DNA of 64,000 bases from Luteitalea pratensis. GTDB lineage: Bacteria; Acidobacteriota; Vicinamibacteria; Vicinamibacterales; Vicinamibacteraceae. The stretch spans positions 3,507,001 to 3,571,000 of the forward strand of contig NZ_CP015136.1 of the NCBI RefSeq assembly GCF_001618865.1, in the 5' to 3' direction. Both the position numbers and the translations under genes were made by a program. Shown piece after piece: positions 8,028 through 16,224 of the stretch (position 1 is the first letter of the stretch; each line of letters opens with the position of its first letter). The notes beneath the pieces are model-generated. The model ran no database searches. It was not told where the DNA came from and was given only the letters and a program-made list of their open reading frames with translations.

Positions 8028-9527
8028 CATCAGGAGTGCCTGTACCTGCTTCAGCGCCGGGTACAGGGCGCGGTAAGCGAGGTACTGACGGGCCAGCACG
8101 GCCGCCCCTTCGCCTGGCGTCACTTCGCTGGTGACGCGCACGACGCGGTCGCAGGCCGTGTCGACGTCCGGCCACAAACCGACGCCGACACCGGCAAGGA
8201 GACCGGCGCCGCAGGCTGCACCTTCCTCGGCAGCCACCGTTTGCACCGACTGGCCGTAGACGTCGGCCTGCACCTGCCGCCACAGGGCTGATCGCGCGCC
8301 ACCGCCACCGAGGCGGATTGCCTCCACGGGCACCTGCATCTCCCGGAGGATGGTGAAGCTGTCCTGCAAGCTGAAGGCGACGCCTTCGAGGATGGCCCGG
8401 ATGACGTGCCCGCGTGTGTGCGAGGCCGCCAGGCCGATCAGCGCCGCACGCGCCGAGGCATCGAGGTGCGGCGTCCGTTCGCCCATCAGGTACGGCGCCC
8501 ACAGCACGCCGTCGGCGCCCGGCGGCACCGCCAACGCCTCGTCGGTCAGTCGTTCGTACGGGTCGCGGCCATCGCTGCCGCCCGAGCCGAAGCGATCCCT
8601 GAACCAGCGCAGCGACAACCCCGCCGCCTGGGTGACGCCCATCACGTGCCATCGTCCCGGGACGGCATGGCAGAAGGTGTGGACGCGTCCACTCGGATCC
8701 AGTGCCGGCCGGTCCGTCGCGGCGAACACGACGCCGGAGGTGCCGATCGTGGCGCAGACGGCGCCGGCGCGGACGATGCCCATGCCGACGGCGCCGGCAG
8801 CCTGGTCGCCGCCACCGGCGACGACGGGTGTCCCGGCGAGCAACCCGACAGCGGCCGCGCCTTCGGCGGTCAGTGAGCCGGTCACCTGGGGACCTTCGAA
8901 CGCTTCCGGCAACAGCGAGGCCGGCAAGCTCGTGGCCGCGAGCATCTCGCTGGACCAGGTTCGTCGCGCTACGTCGAAGAGCAGCGTGCCCGATGCGTCG
9001 GCGACGTCGGTGGCCATCCGCCCGGTCAGGCGGAATCGAATGTAGTCCTTGGGCAGGAGCACGTGGCGGACGCGGGCCCAGGCGTCAGGCTCGGTTCGTC
9101 GGACCCACAGCAGCTTCGGCAGCGTGAAGCCCGTCAGCGCCGGGTTACTCGTCAACTCGATCAGGCGCGCCGCGCCGATCCGCTCGGTGAGTTGGTCGCA
9201 CTCTGCCTGCGTACGCTGGTCGCACCAGATCAGGGCAGGCCGGACGACCGCGCCCGCAGTGTCGAGCAGGGTAGCGCCGTGCATCTGCCCACTCAGCCCG
9301 ATGGCGACGATATCGGATGCCTGAAGGCCGGCCTGCTCGAGCGCGCGAGGCACCGCCTGCCGACAGGCGCGCCACCAGTCGTCGGGATCCTGTTCCGCCC
9401 AGCCTGTGTGCGGTGACGCGAATGGCGCGTGGTCAGAGGTCGCAGACGCGATCACGGTGCCCGACTCGTCCAGGATGAGGGCGCGCGTGCCGCCGGTACC
9501 GACGTCGATGCCAAGGAGGTAGGTCAT
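7953..9527 (-). CDS. xylB: Xylulokinase with a repeat-derived C-terminal tail
   Basis: Phosphorylates D-xylulose to xylulose 5-phosphate (FGGY kinase, cytoplasm). N-terminal ATPase signature LLGIDVGTGGTRALIL, substrate region GLSGQMHG and WCDQRT, catalytic Asp in VAGGGDQAAGAVG near residue 235, C-terminal FGGY core GERTPHLDASARA and LGGGGARSALWRQ. The 524 residues exceed the usual 490-500. The excess is a tail with a 7-residue period (ASSLQPP, ASSLQPQ, ASSLRPE) encoded by a 7-bp tandem array, which is not part of the kinase fold. It precedes xylA in the same operon, and a secreted esterase is divergently placed upstream. Confidence 0.95.
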   Translation of the reverse strand: MTYLLGIDVGTGGTRALILDESGTVIASATSDHAPFASPHTGWAEQDPDDWWRACRQAVPRALEQAGLQASDIVAIGLSGQMHGATLLDTAGAVVRPALIWCDQRTQAECDQLTERIGAARLIELTSNPALTGFTLPKLLWVRRTEPDAWARVRHVLLPKDYIRFRLTGRMATDVADASGTLLFDVARRTWSSEMLAATSLPASLLPEAFEGPQVTGSLTAEGAAAVGLLAGTPVVAGGGDQAAGAVGMGIVRAGAVCATIGTSGVVFAATDRPALDPSGRVHTFCHAVPGRWHVMGVTQAAGLSLRWFRDRFGSGGSDGRDPYERLTDEALAVPPGADGVLWAPYLMGERTPHLDASARAALIGLAASHTRGHVIRAILEGVAFSLQDSFTILREMQVPVEAIRLGGGGARSALWRQVQADVYGQSVQTVAAEEGAACGAGLLAGVGVGLWPDVDTACDRVVRVTSEVTPGEGAAVLARQYLAYRALYPALKQVQALLMPQASSLQPPASSLQPQASSLRPEP

Positions 9528-9540
9528 AGGAGATCACGAT

Positions 9541-9589
9541 CGGGTACCGGGTACCGGGTACCGGGTACCGGGTGCCGGGTACCGGAACC
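9541..9589. repeat. Heptamer array, CGGGTAC type
   Basis: Seven contiguous 7-bp units: CGGGTAC x4, CGGGTGC, CGGGTAC, CGGAACC. It sits directly upstream of xylB. A degenerate second array of TGAACGC-like units follows at about 9670-9723. Confidence 0.9.
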
Positions 9590-9612
9590 GGATGCCCGAA
9601 CCGGCTGCATGC

Positions 9613-9618
9613 TATAAC
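9613..9618 (+). promoter_or_regulatory. Putative -10 box of the esterase gene
   Basis: TATAAC lies between the two heptamer arrays and is AT-rich against a very GC-rich background. No convincing -35 is visible. The start codon is 132 bases downstream. Confidence 0.3.
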
Positions 9619-9749
9619 ACGCACCACTCCGAACGCCTGCCGCGCCGAAGCCCAGAGGCGGAGCCGGGCTGAACGTTGAACGCTGAACGCTTGATCCTGA
9701 TACGCAACGTCGAACGCTGAACCTCCGTCCCCGATTCCTCCACGCCGCC

Positions 9750-10652
9750 ATGCACCACCGCTTGCCTGCTGCTGTCCTCATCGCGCTCGCCATGTCCACG
9801 CCTGCCGCCGCGCAACTACCCGCCACGGGCACCGAGTTGCCGCTGTGGTCCGGTCCCGTGCCCCTGGCCAACGGGACCGGCGTCGAAGACACGCCGGCAC
9901 TGACGGTGTACCAGCCGGCACCGGGGACGGCGACCGGAGCCGCGTTCGTCGTGTTGCCGGGCGGTGGCTATCGCGGGCGGGCGGCGCATGAAGGGGAGCC
10001 GGTGGCGAGGTGGCTCGCCTCCGTCGGCGTGACCGCATTCGTGGCGCGGTATCGCGTGTCCCCATATCGGCATCCGGCGCCGCTGTTCGATGCGTTGCGC
10101 GCGATCCGATACGTGCGGGCGCACCGCAAGGACTGGGGCCTGGACGGTCGCGTCGGCATCCTGGGCTTCTCGGCCGGCGGGCATCTCGCCAGCAGCGCGG
10201 CGACACAGTTCACCGAGGGTGATCCGAGCGCCACCGACGTGATCGAGCGGGTGAGCAGTCGGCCCGACCTGGCCATCCTGATCTATCCCGTCATCACGTT
10301 CACCGACGAAGCGGTGGTCCACAAGGGATCCCGCACGAACCTGCTCGGCGCCGACGCGACGCCCGAGCAGATGGCGGCGATGTCGTCCGAGCTCCGCGTG
10401 ACGAGTCGGACGCCGCCAGTGTTCATGGTCCACACGACCGCCGACACCGGGGTGCCCCCGGAGAACAGCCTGCTGTTCGTGCAGGCCCTCCGCAAGGCCG
10501 GTGTCGACCTCGAGTTGCACCTCTACGAAGGGGGGCGCCACGGCTTCGGTCTCGGCGAAAAGGAAGGGCCCATCGGCACCTGGCCGGTGATGGGCAGCCT
10601 GTGGCTCCACAAGCACGGGTTCGCGAAGGAGACGACACTGTCGATCAGGTAG
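9750..10652 (+). CDS. Secreted alpha/beta-hydrolase, acetyl-xylan-esterase/BD-FAE-like
   Basis: Probably removes acetyl or feruloyl groups from xylan outside the cytoplasm. Signal peptide MHHRLPAAVLIALAMSTPAAAQ. An oxyanion-type HG-like turn VVLPGGGYRGRAAHEGE is followed by the nucleophile in GILGFSAGGHLASS, an acid in the MVHTTADTGVPPENS loop and the His in EGGRHGFGLG, which completes the Ser-Asp-His triad. 300 residues is usual for the family. It stands next to xylA/xylB, supporting a xylan role. The last codons read AGG TAG, and this TAG is the conserved edge of a hairpin repeat. The esterase specificity is inferred. Confidence 0.85.
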   Translation: MHHRLPAAVLIALAMSTPAAAQLPATGTELPLWSGPVPLANGTGVEDTPALTVYQPAPGTATGAAFVVLPGGGYRGRAAHEGEPVARWLASVGVTAFVARYRVSPYRHPAPLFDALRAIRYVRAHRKDWGLDGRVGILGFSAGGHLASSAATQFTEGDPSATDVIERVSSRPDLAILIYPVITFTDEAVVHKGSRTNLLGADATPEQMAAMSSELRVTSRTPPVFMVHTTADTGVPPENSLLFVQALRKAGVDLELHLYEGGRHGFGLGEKEGPIGTWPVMGSLWLHKHGFAKETTLSIR

Positions 10653-10846
10653 GGACGCCTCTCCGAGGCGTCCATCTCCGCAACTCCGGACGCCTCTCCG
10701 AGGCGTCCATCTCCGCAGCTCCAGGCGCCTGGGGCCTCCACGGCACCGGTCGAGGTGCGTCCCGAGGTTCTGGACCGCTCGGAGAGCGAGGTTCTAGACC
10801 GCTCGGAGAGCGAGGGTCTGGACCGCTCGGAGAGCGGTCCCTACCA
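10648..10846. repeat. Cluster of TCC-loop hairpin repeats (A1)
   Basis: Two forward units GACGCCTC-TCC-GAGGCGTC at 10654-10672 and 10689-10707, then a reverse-oriented unit ending in CGGTCCCTACC at about 10823-10844. The reverse side is amplified: three 24-bp repeats at 10764-10835 carry only the half-palindrome. The forward copy begins within the stop codon of the esterase gene. Confidence 0.9.
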
Positions 10847-10851
10847 ATCTC

Positions 10852-12483
10852 ATGAGACACACACTTCTCGGCACGCTCGCCATTCTCGTCACTTCGTCGG
10901 CCGCCATCGCGCAGCCCGCCCCCAACACGTTCGACGTCGTGGTCTACGGCGGCACTGCCGGCGGCGTCGTCATGGCCATCGCCGCGGCGCGCGAGGGTGC
11001 CTCGGTGGCGTTGCTCGAGCCGCGCGATCACCTCGGCGGGATGGTCTCGGGCGGCCTGGGCTGGACCGACTTCGGCAAGAAGGAGGTCATCGGCGGGTAC
11101 GCGCTCGAGTTCTACGAGCGCGCCGGCAAGAAATACGGCGTGCCGATCCAGTGGTATCTCGAGCCGCATGTCGCCGAGAACATCTTCCACGAGTGGGTCG
11201 CCGAGGCGGGCGTGCGCGTGTTCTTCCGGCATCGGCTGGTCGAGAAGACGGGGGTCACCAAGGACGGGCTGCGCGTCGTGGCCATCCACATGGAGAACGG
11301 CGCGACCTTCCGTGCCAGGGTCTTTGCCGACGCGACCTACGAAGGGGACCTGATGGCACAGGCCGGCGTGTCCTATACGTTCGGACGCGAGGGAAGCGAC
11401 AGGTATGGCGAGTCGCTGGCCGGCGTCCGCGATCGGACGCCGCTGCACCAGTTCCAGGTGAACATCCCGGCGCGCGACGCGTCCGGCGCATTGCTGCCGG
11501 AGGTGTCAGGCGAGCAGCGGTCGTCGGCAGGCACCGCCGACACCAAGCTGCAGGCCTACAACTTCCGCGTGTGCATGACGCAACGCGAGGACAACCGCGT
11601 GCCGTTCCCGATGCCGAACGGCTACAGCCCTGGTCGATTTGCGGTGCTGGCGAAGATGCTGGCGGCCATGGACGCGATCAAGAAGGCCGCCGCCTCCGAT
11701 CCGGCCGGCGCGGAACGCCGCGGCGACCCGAAGAGCCGGCTGACCCAGCCGTGGACGTTGTGGGATGTGATGAAGCCGGATCCGATTCCGAACGGCAAGA
11801 CCGACACCAACAACAACGGCGCGTTCTCGACCGATTACATCGGCGGTAACTATGCCTACGCGGAGGGTGATTACGCGACCCGCGCACGCATCTGGCAGGC
11901 GCACGTCGATTACGTCCAGGGCTTCCTGTATTTCCTGCAGCACGATCCGCTCGTGCCCGCGGCGCTGCAGGCGGCGATGACGCCGTGGGGCCTCTGCAAG
12001 GACGAGTTCGTCGACACGGAGCACTGGCCCCACCAGCTCTACGTGCGTGAAGCGCGTCGCATGGTCGGGGAGTTCGTCGTCTCACAGAAGGACATCCAGA
12101 CCGAACTCACCAAGCGCGACGCGATCGGCATGGGCTCGTACAACAGCGACTCCCACAACATCCAGCGCATCGTCAACGCCGAGGGATTTGCCGAGAACGA
12201 AGGCGACATGCAGGTATCGGTGACGCCCTACCAGATTCCGTATCGCGTAATGCTGCCGCGCCGTACCGAGGCCACCAACCTGCTGGTGCCGGTGGCATTC
12301 TCGGCCTCGCACGTCGCCTACTCGACGCTGCGCATGGAGCCGCAGTACATGATCATCGGCCACGCCGCCGGGGTGGCCGCGAAGATGGCGATCGATGCCG
12401 ACATCCCGGTCCAGGCCGTGCCGCCAGCGGCGCTGAGAGCCAGGCTGTCGAGCCAGCGCGCTGTCTTCGAGTGGACCAGGTAG
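10852..12483 (+). CDS. Secreted FAD-dependent oxidoreductase (FAD_oxidored family)
   Basis: 543 residues with signal peptide MRHTLLGTLAILVTSSAAIAQ. The FAD-binding Rossmann stretch VVVYGGTAGGVVMAIAAARE is followed by LLEPRDHLGGM, and the distal FAD site is GHAAGVAAKMAI near the C-terminus. The family (PF12831) occurs widely in polysaccharide-degrading loci of Acidobacteriota, Planctomycetota and Bacteroidota, mostly without known substrate. Conserved-looking middle segments are YNFRVCMTQREDNR and SYNSDSHNIQR. It probably acts in the periplasm on a sugar or amine. The gene ends AGG TAG, again with the stop inside a hairpin repeat. Confidence 0.85.
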   Translation: MRHTLLGTLAILVTSSAAIAQPAPNTFDVVVYGGTAGGVVMAIAAAREGASVALLEPRDHLGGMVSGGLGWTDFGKKEVIGGYALEFYERAGKKYGVPIQWYLEPHVAENIFHEWVAEAGVRVFFRHRLVEKTGVTKDGLRVVAIHMENGATFRARVFADATYEGDLMAQAGVSYTFGREGSDRYGESLAGVRDRTPLHQFQVNIPARDASGALLPEVSGEQRSSAGTADTKLQAYNFRVCMTQREDNRVPFPMPNGYSPGRFAVLAKMLAAMDAIKKAAASDPAGAERRGDPKSRLTQPWTLWDVMKPDPIPNGKTDTNNNGAFSTDYIGGNYAYAEGDYATRARIWQAHVDYVQGFLYFLQHDPLVPAALQAAMTPWGLCKDEFVDTEHWPHQLYVREARRMVGEFVVSQKDIQTELTKRDAIGMGSYNSDSHNIQRIVNAEGFAENEGDMQVSVTPYQIPYRVMLPRRTEATNLLVPVAFSASHVAYSTLRMEPQYMIIGHAAGVAAKMAIDADIPVQAVPPAALRARLSSQRAVFEWTR

Positions 12484-12562
12484 GGACCGCTCTCCGAGCG
12501 GTCCAACTCCTCCACCGCACGACCCTGCGTGGCGATGGACGCCTCGGAGAGGCGTCCCTACC
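12478..12562. repeat. Inverted pair of TCC-loop hairpins (A2)
   Basis: Forward unit GACCGCTC-TCC-GAGCGGTC at 12485-12503 and reverse unit GACGCCTC-GGA-GAGGCGTC at 12538-12556, facing each other across 34 bases. The two stems differ but each is perfectly self-complementary. The forward copy overlaps the stop of the upstream gene. Confidence 0.9.
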
Positions 12563-12655
12563 CGCCCGCTCCTCTCTGCCGGGTTGTACGCGCCCGGCGC
12601 GTGTCATATGCTCGCGTCATTTGAGTGCGATCGAGCAGCGGAGCCATCGGTGACG

Positions 12656-13675
12656 ATGCGCGTGGGATTCACCGGCGGCGGCAACATCACCGACACACAC
12701 ATCCGGGCCGTGCAGGGCGTGCCCGGTCTCCAGCCCGTCGGCGTGTGTGGCCCGAATGCGACGAAGGTGGGCGCCCTCGCCGCTCGTGACGGCCTCATCA
12801 GTGCGGCGTCGCTCGAGTCGCTCCTCGGCCAGACCCCCCTCGACATCGTTTGCATCGGCACGCCCTCGGGTGTGCATGCCGACGAGATTGCGCTTGCCGC
12901 CTCGCGCGGCTGCCATGTGCTGTGCGAGAAGCCGCTCGACGTGACGCTCGAGCGCGTGGACACGGCCATCGCCGCCGCCGAACGCGCGGGCGTGTCGCTC
13001 GGTATCTTCTTCCAGGATCGATGCACGCCGGCATTTCAGGAGGCGCGCGAGGCCATCGCGTCAGGGCGACTCGGTCGTGTGCTCCTCGTGGACGCCCGCG
13101 TGAAGTGGTACCGGGCGCCGGAGTACTACAAGACGGCGGCCTGGCGGGGCACGCCGTCGCTCGACGGTGGTGGCGCGCTGATGAACCAGGGGATTCACAC
13201 CGTCGACCTGCTGCTCTACCTGCTCGGTGACGTGACCGAGGTCCAGGCACGTGCCGCGACCGTGCTGCATGCGATCGACGTGGAGGACACGCTGGTCGCG
13301 TCGATGGTCTTTGCATCCGGCGCCGTCGGCACGCTCCAGGCGACAACGGCCGCGTGGCCCGGTTACCCGCGCCGTGTCGAAATCACCGGCAGCGAGGGCA
13401 CCCTGGTGATCGAGCACGACCGGATCGCGAGCTGGGACCTGAAGAGTGGGCACCAGGACGGCACCACGCTGACCAGCGCCACGAAGAGCGCGTCGACGGC
13501 CGTGGTCGCCGACGCGACGCCGCATCGTCGCGTGGTGGAGGATTTCGTCGATGCCCTGCAGCACAAGCGACGGCCCGCCTGCGATGGGCGCGAAGGTCGG
13601 CGCAGCATCGCCCTGGCCGAGGCGCTGTACGAATCTGCCAGGAGCGGGGCCCTGACCACCGTCGCCCACGACTAG
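12656..13675 (+). CDS. Gfo/Idh/MocA family oxidoreductase
   Basis: NAD(P)-dependent sugar or cyclitol oxidoreductase, cytoplasmic (no signal peptide). The Rossmann start MRVGFTGGGNITDTHIRA, the catalytic EKP motif in CHVLCEKPLDVT and the GGGALMNQGIHTVDLLLYLL region with the proton-relay His are intact. 339 residues is typical. The ATG at 12656 was chosen because the dinucleotide-binding strand starts immediately after it; a GTG two codons earlier and an ATG at 12584 are also in frame. It opens a cluster with a gluconate-dehydrogenase-3-like subunit and GMC flavoproteins, so a role in oxidised (3-keto) sugar metabolism is plausible. Confidence 0.9.
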   Translation: MRVGFTGGGNITDTHIRAVQGVPGLQPVGVCGPNATKVGALAARDGLISAASLESLLGQTPLDIVCIGTPSGVHADEIALAASRGCHVLCEKPLDVTLERVDTAIAAAERAGVSLGIFFQDRCTPAFQEAREAIASGRLGRVLLVDARVKWYRAPEYYKTAAWRGTPSLDGGGALMNQGIHTVDLLLYLLGDVTEVQARAATVLHAIDVEDTLVASMVFASGAVGTLQATTAAWPGYPRRVEITGSEGTLVIEHDRIASWDLKSGHQDGTTLTSATKSASTAVVADATPHRRVVEDFVDALQHKRRPACDGREGRRSIALAEALYESARSGALTTVAHD

Positions 13676-13687
13676 CAGGCGAAGGGC

Positions 13688-14338
13688 ATGGAGATCGAGA
13701 TGAACGAGATCAACGAAACCGCGACCGCAGCCGGGATGAGCCGCCGCTCGATGCTCAAGGCGATCGGCACCAGCGCCGGAACCCTGGCGCTCCTGCCATT
13801 GATCTCGGAGGAGGGCGCGCTGGCCTTCGAGGCAATTCAGCGGGCCAAAGCCGCGCCCAAGCTGAAAGCGCTGACGGCGGCGCAGTACGCCACCGTCGAC
13901 GCGTTCACCGAGGCCATCATCCCGACCGACGCGCATTCGCCGGGCGCGAAGGCGGCGCGGGTAGCGGACTACATCGACCTGCTGCTCTCCGAATCCGATG
14001 CCGCCTTGCGCAACACCTGGACGCAAGGGCTCGTCGCGCTCGACGAAGCGGCCGTCGCGAAGTTCAAGGCCCCCTTCGTGAAGCTCGGCGCGGCACAGGT
14101 CAACGAGTTCCTGACCGAGATCAGCGCCAACGAAATGCAGCCGAAGACGCCTGTCGAACTGTTCTTCCGCACCACCAAGGACGCGACGATTCGCGGCTAC
14201 TACACGTCGGAAATCGGCATTCAGCAGGACCTGCAGTACAAGGGCAACCAGTACCTCCCCGAGTTTGTCGGCTGCCTCACCGAGGACGGCAAGGATTGTC
14301 CCCACTGCGGCCAGAAGGCCCAGCCAATGGCCGAGTGA
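13688..14338 (+). CDS. Tat-exported gluconate 2-dehydrogenase subunit 3-like protein
   Basis: Small subunit of a periplasmic FAD sugar dehydrogenase. The twin-arginine motif SRRSMLK at about residue 18 precedes a hydrophobic stretch. The helical domain that follows (LTAAQYATVDAFTEAIIPTD, SPGAKAARVADYIDLLL, FFRTTKDATIRGYYTSEIG) matches subunit-3 proteins, whose Tat signal carries the folded catalytic subunit across the membrane. The C-terminus has a CPHCG pair absent from many relatives. 216 residues. Alternative ATG at 13700. It lies 12 bases after the Gfo/Idh/MocA gene and overlaps the GMC gene by one base, so it is clearly the partner of that flavoprotein. Confidence 0.92.
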   Translation: MEIEMNEINETATAAGMSRRSMLKAIGTSAGTLALLPLISEEGALAFEAIQRAKAAPKLKALTAAQYATVDAFTEAIIPTDAHSPGAKAARVADYIDLLLSESDAALRNTWTQGLVALDEAAVAKFKAPFVKLGAAQVNEFLTEISANEMQPKTPVELFFRTTKDATIRGYYTSEIGIQQDLQYKGNQYLPEFVGCLTEDGKDCPHCGQKAQPMAE

Positions 14339-16107
14339 TGCACGCCCAACCTGTCGCCCCTCTCACTCCCGGGCGCGAGCCCTACGACGCCATCGTCGTC
14401 GGCTCCGGTGCTGCCGGCGGCATGGCCGCGTTCCAGTTGGCGATGTCGGGCATCAAGGTGCTCCTGGTCGAGGCGGGGCGCATGCTCGACCCGCAGAAGG
14501 AGTACAAGACGATGGAGTGGCCGTACAAGGACGTGCGGCGCCAGCGTCTGCCGGTGGACGAGTTCGCGCTCTCGGCGGCCGAGTACCGCACGCTTGACCG
14601 ACCCTACGGGCTCACGCCCGAGATGCAGAAGTACAAGAAGGTGATGTCCTACTCGGGCAATCACTTCACGCGCGAGTGGATGGCCGACGAGAAGCAGAAC
14701 CCGATCACCGGGACGCCGTATGCGTGGGTCCGTGCCCGCGTACTTGGCGGCAAGACCAATCTCTGGGGGCGCGTGTCGTTGCGCTTCTCGGAGCTGGATC
14801 TGAAGGCGAAGAGCCACGACGGGTTCGGCGAGGACTGGCCGATCGGCTATGCCGACATCTCGCCCTACTACGACAAGGTGGACACGCTGCTCGGCATCTC
14901 GGGCACGAAGGAGAACATTCCGCACCTGCCCGACGGCATCTTCCAGCGGCCGCTGAAGCTCAATTGCGGGGAAGTGCAAGTGCAGCGGGCGATCGCGAAG
15001 ATGGGGCGCAGGCTGATTCCGGGTCGCGCCGGCGTGACCACGGACGGCGTGCTGAGCAGCAAGTACCGGTCGCGGTGCATGGGCCGCGGCCGCTGTGGCC
15101 GGGGCTGCGACCTGAACGCGGCGTTCCATTCGCCGGCCGCGCTGATCTTCCCGGCCCGTGACACCGGCAACCTGACGGTGCGGCCCGACTCGGTCGTGTC
15201 CGAGATCCTGATCGACGACAGCACCAACAAGGCCACGGGCGTCCGGGTCATCGACCGAAATACGAAGGAGACGATGGACTTCAAGGGACGCCTCGTGATC
15301 GTGGCGGCGTCCTGCCTCGAGTCGACGCGGTTGCTGCTTAACAGCAAGTCGGCGAGCCGTTCGAACGGAGCGGCGAATTCCTCGGGCGTGGTCGGCCACT
15401 ATTTCTGCGAGCACGTGATGGGTCCGGGTGCGAGCGGCACGCTGCCGTCGCGCGTCGGCACCATGCCGACCAACGACGACGGGCGGCCGCAGAGCACGTA
15501 CATCGTGCGGTTCCGCAACGTCACCGACAAGCATCCCGACTTCATTCGCGGCTACGGATTCCAGGGCGCGAGCGGCGCCGCGGAGTACCCGGCCAATGCC
15601 GCCGAGACCGCCGGATTCGGCGCGTCGTTCAAGAAGAGCGTCCGGGACACCTATCCGGCGCTGGTCAACTACGGCGGCTTCGGCGAGGTGCTCGCCCGCA
15701 AGGAGAACCGTGTCTTCCTCGACCCCGAGGTGAAGGACGCGTGGGGCATCCCGGCGCTGCGCTTCGACTACACGTTCGGCGACAACGAGAAGAAGATGGC
15801 CGCCGACATGGCGGACACGGCCGAGGAGATGCTCCGCGCCGCCGGCGCCACCGACATCACGGTACGGCGCGACATCCTCACCGAAGGCTGGTCGATCCAC
15901 GAGATGGGCACCGCGCGCATGGGCAACGACCCGAAGAGCTCGGTGACCAATTCGTTCGGCCAGACGCACGACATCAAGAACCTGTTCGTCGTCGATGGCA
16001 GTATCTTCGTGTCGGCCAGTTGCCAGAATCCGACGTGGATGATCATGGCGCTCTGCTGGCGCGCCATGGACTACGTGAAGGACGAGATGAAGCGCGGCAA
16101 TCTGTAG
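14338..16107 (+). CDS. GMC-family FAD sugar dehydrogenase, catalytic subunit (glucoside 3-dehydrogenase-like)
   Basis: 589 residues. N-terminal FAD site IVVGSGAAGGMAAFQLA with LLVEAGRMLD; substrate domain with GGKTNLWGRVSLRF; C-terminal GMC active site GWSIHEMGTARMG (catalytic His) and SCQNPTWMIMALCWR (Asn), the usual His/Asn pair. A cysteine cluster at about residues 247-257 (CMGRGRCGRGC) resembles the Fe-S ligand region of FAD glucose/fructose dehydrogenase large subunits. It has no signal of its own and is expected to ride the Tat signal of the adjacent small subunit. Family knowledge: such pairs plus a cytochrome c oxidise sugars, including glycosides at C3. The exact substrate is inferred. 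Confidence 0.9.
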   Translation: MHAQPVAPLTPGREPYDAIVVGSGAAGGMAAFQLAMSGIKVLLVEAGRMLDPQKEYKTMEWPYKDVRRQRLPVDEFALSAAEYRTLDRPYGLTPEMQKYKKVMSYSGNHFTREWMADEKQNPITGTPYAWVRARVLGGKTNLWGRVSLRFSELDLKAKSHDGFGEDWPIGYADISPYYDKVDTLLGISGTKENIPHLPDGIFQRPLKLNCGEVQVQRAIAKMGRRLIPGRAGVTTDGVLSSKYRSRCMGRGRCGRGCDLNAAFHSPAALIFPARDTGNLTVRPDSVVSEILIDDSTNKATGVRVIDRNTKETMDFKGRLVIVAASCLESTRLLLNSKSASRSNGAANSSGVVGHYFCEHVMGPGASGTLPSRVGTMPTNDDGRPQSTYIVRFRNVTDKHPDFIRGYGFQGASGAAEYPANAAETAGFGASFKKSVRDTYPALVNYGGFGEVLARKENRVFLDPEVKDAWGIPALRFDYTFGDNEKKMAADMADTAEEMLRAAGATDITVRRDILTEGWSIHEMGTARMGNDPKSSVTNSFGQTHDIKNLFVVDGSIFVSASCQNPTWMIMALCWRAMDYVKDEMKRGNL

Positions 16108-16224
16108 GGAATGCCGCGATGCTGCGATGCCGCGATGCCAGGAATGGCGCGGCTCGCGGCGAGCTCTAGTCCGCCTTCACAGCATGCGGCATTCGCGGCA
16201 TTCCGGCATTTCGGTATTCCACCC

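Noticed and set aside
13354-14337. Long N-terminal extension of the first GMC protein
   Set aside because: It overlaps two clear genes in other frames and the GMC FAD motif begins right after the ATG at 14338.
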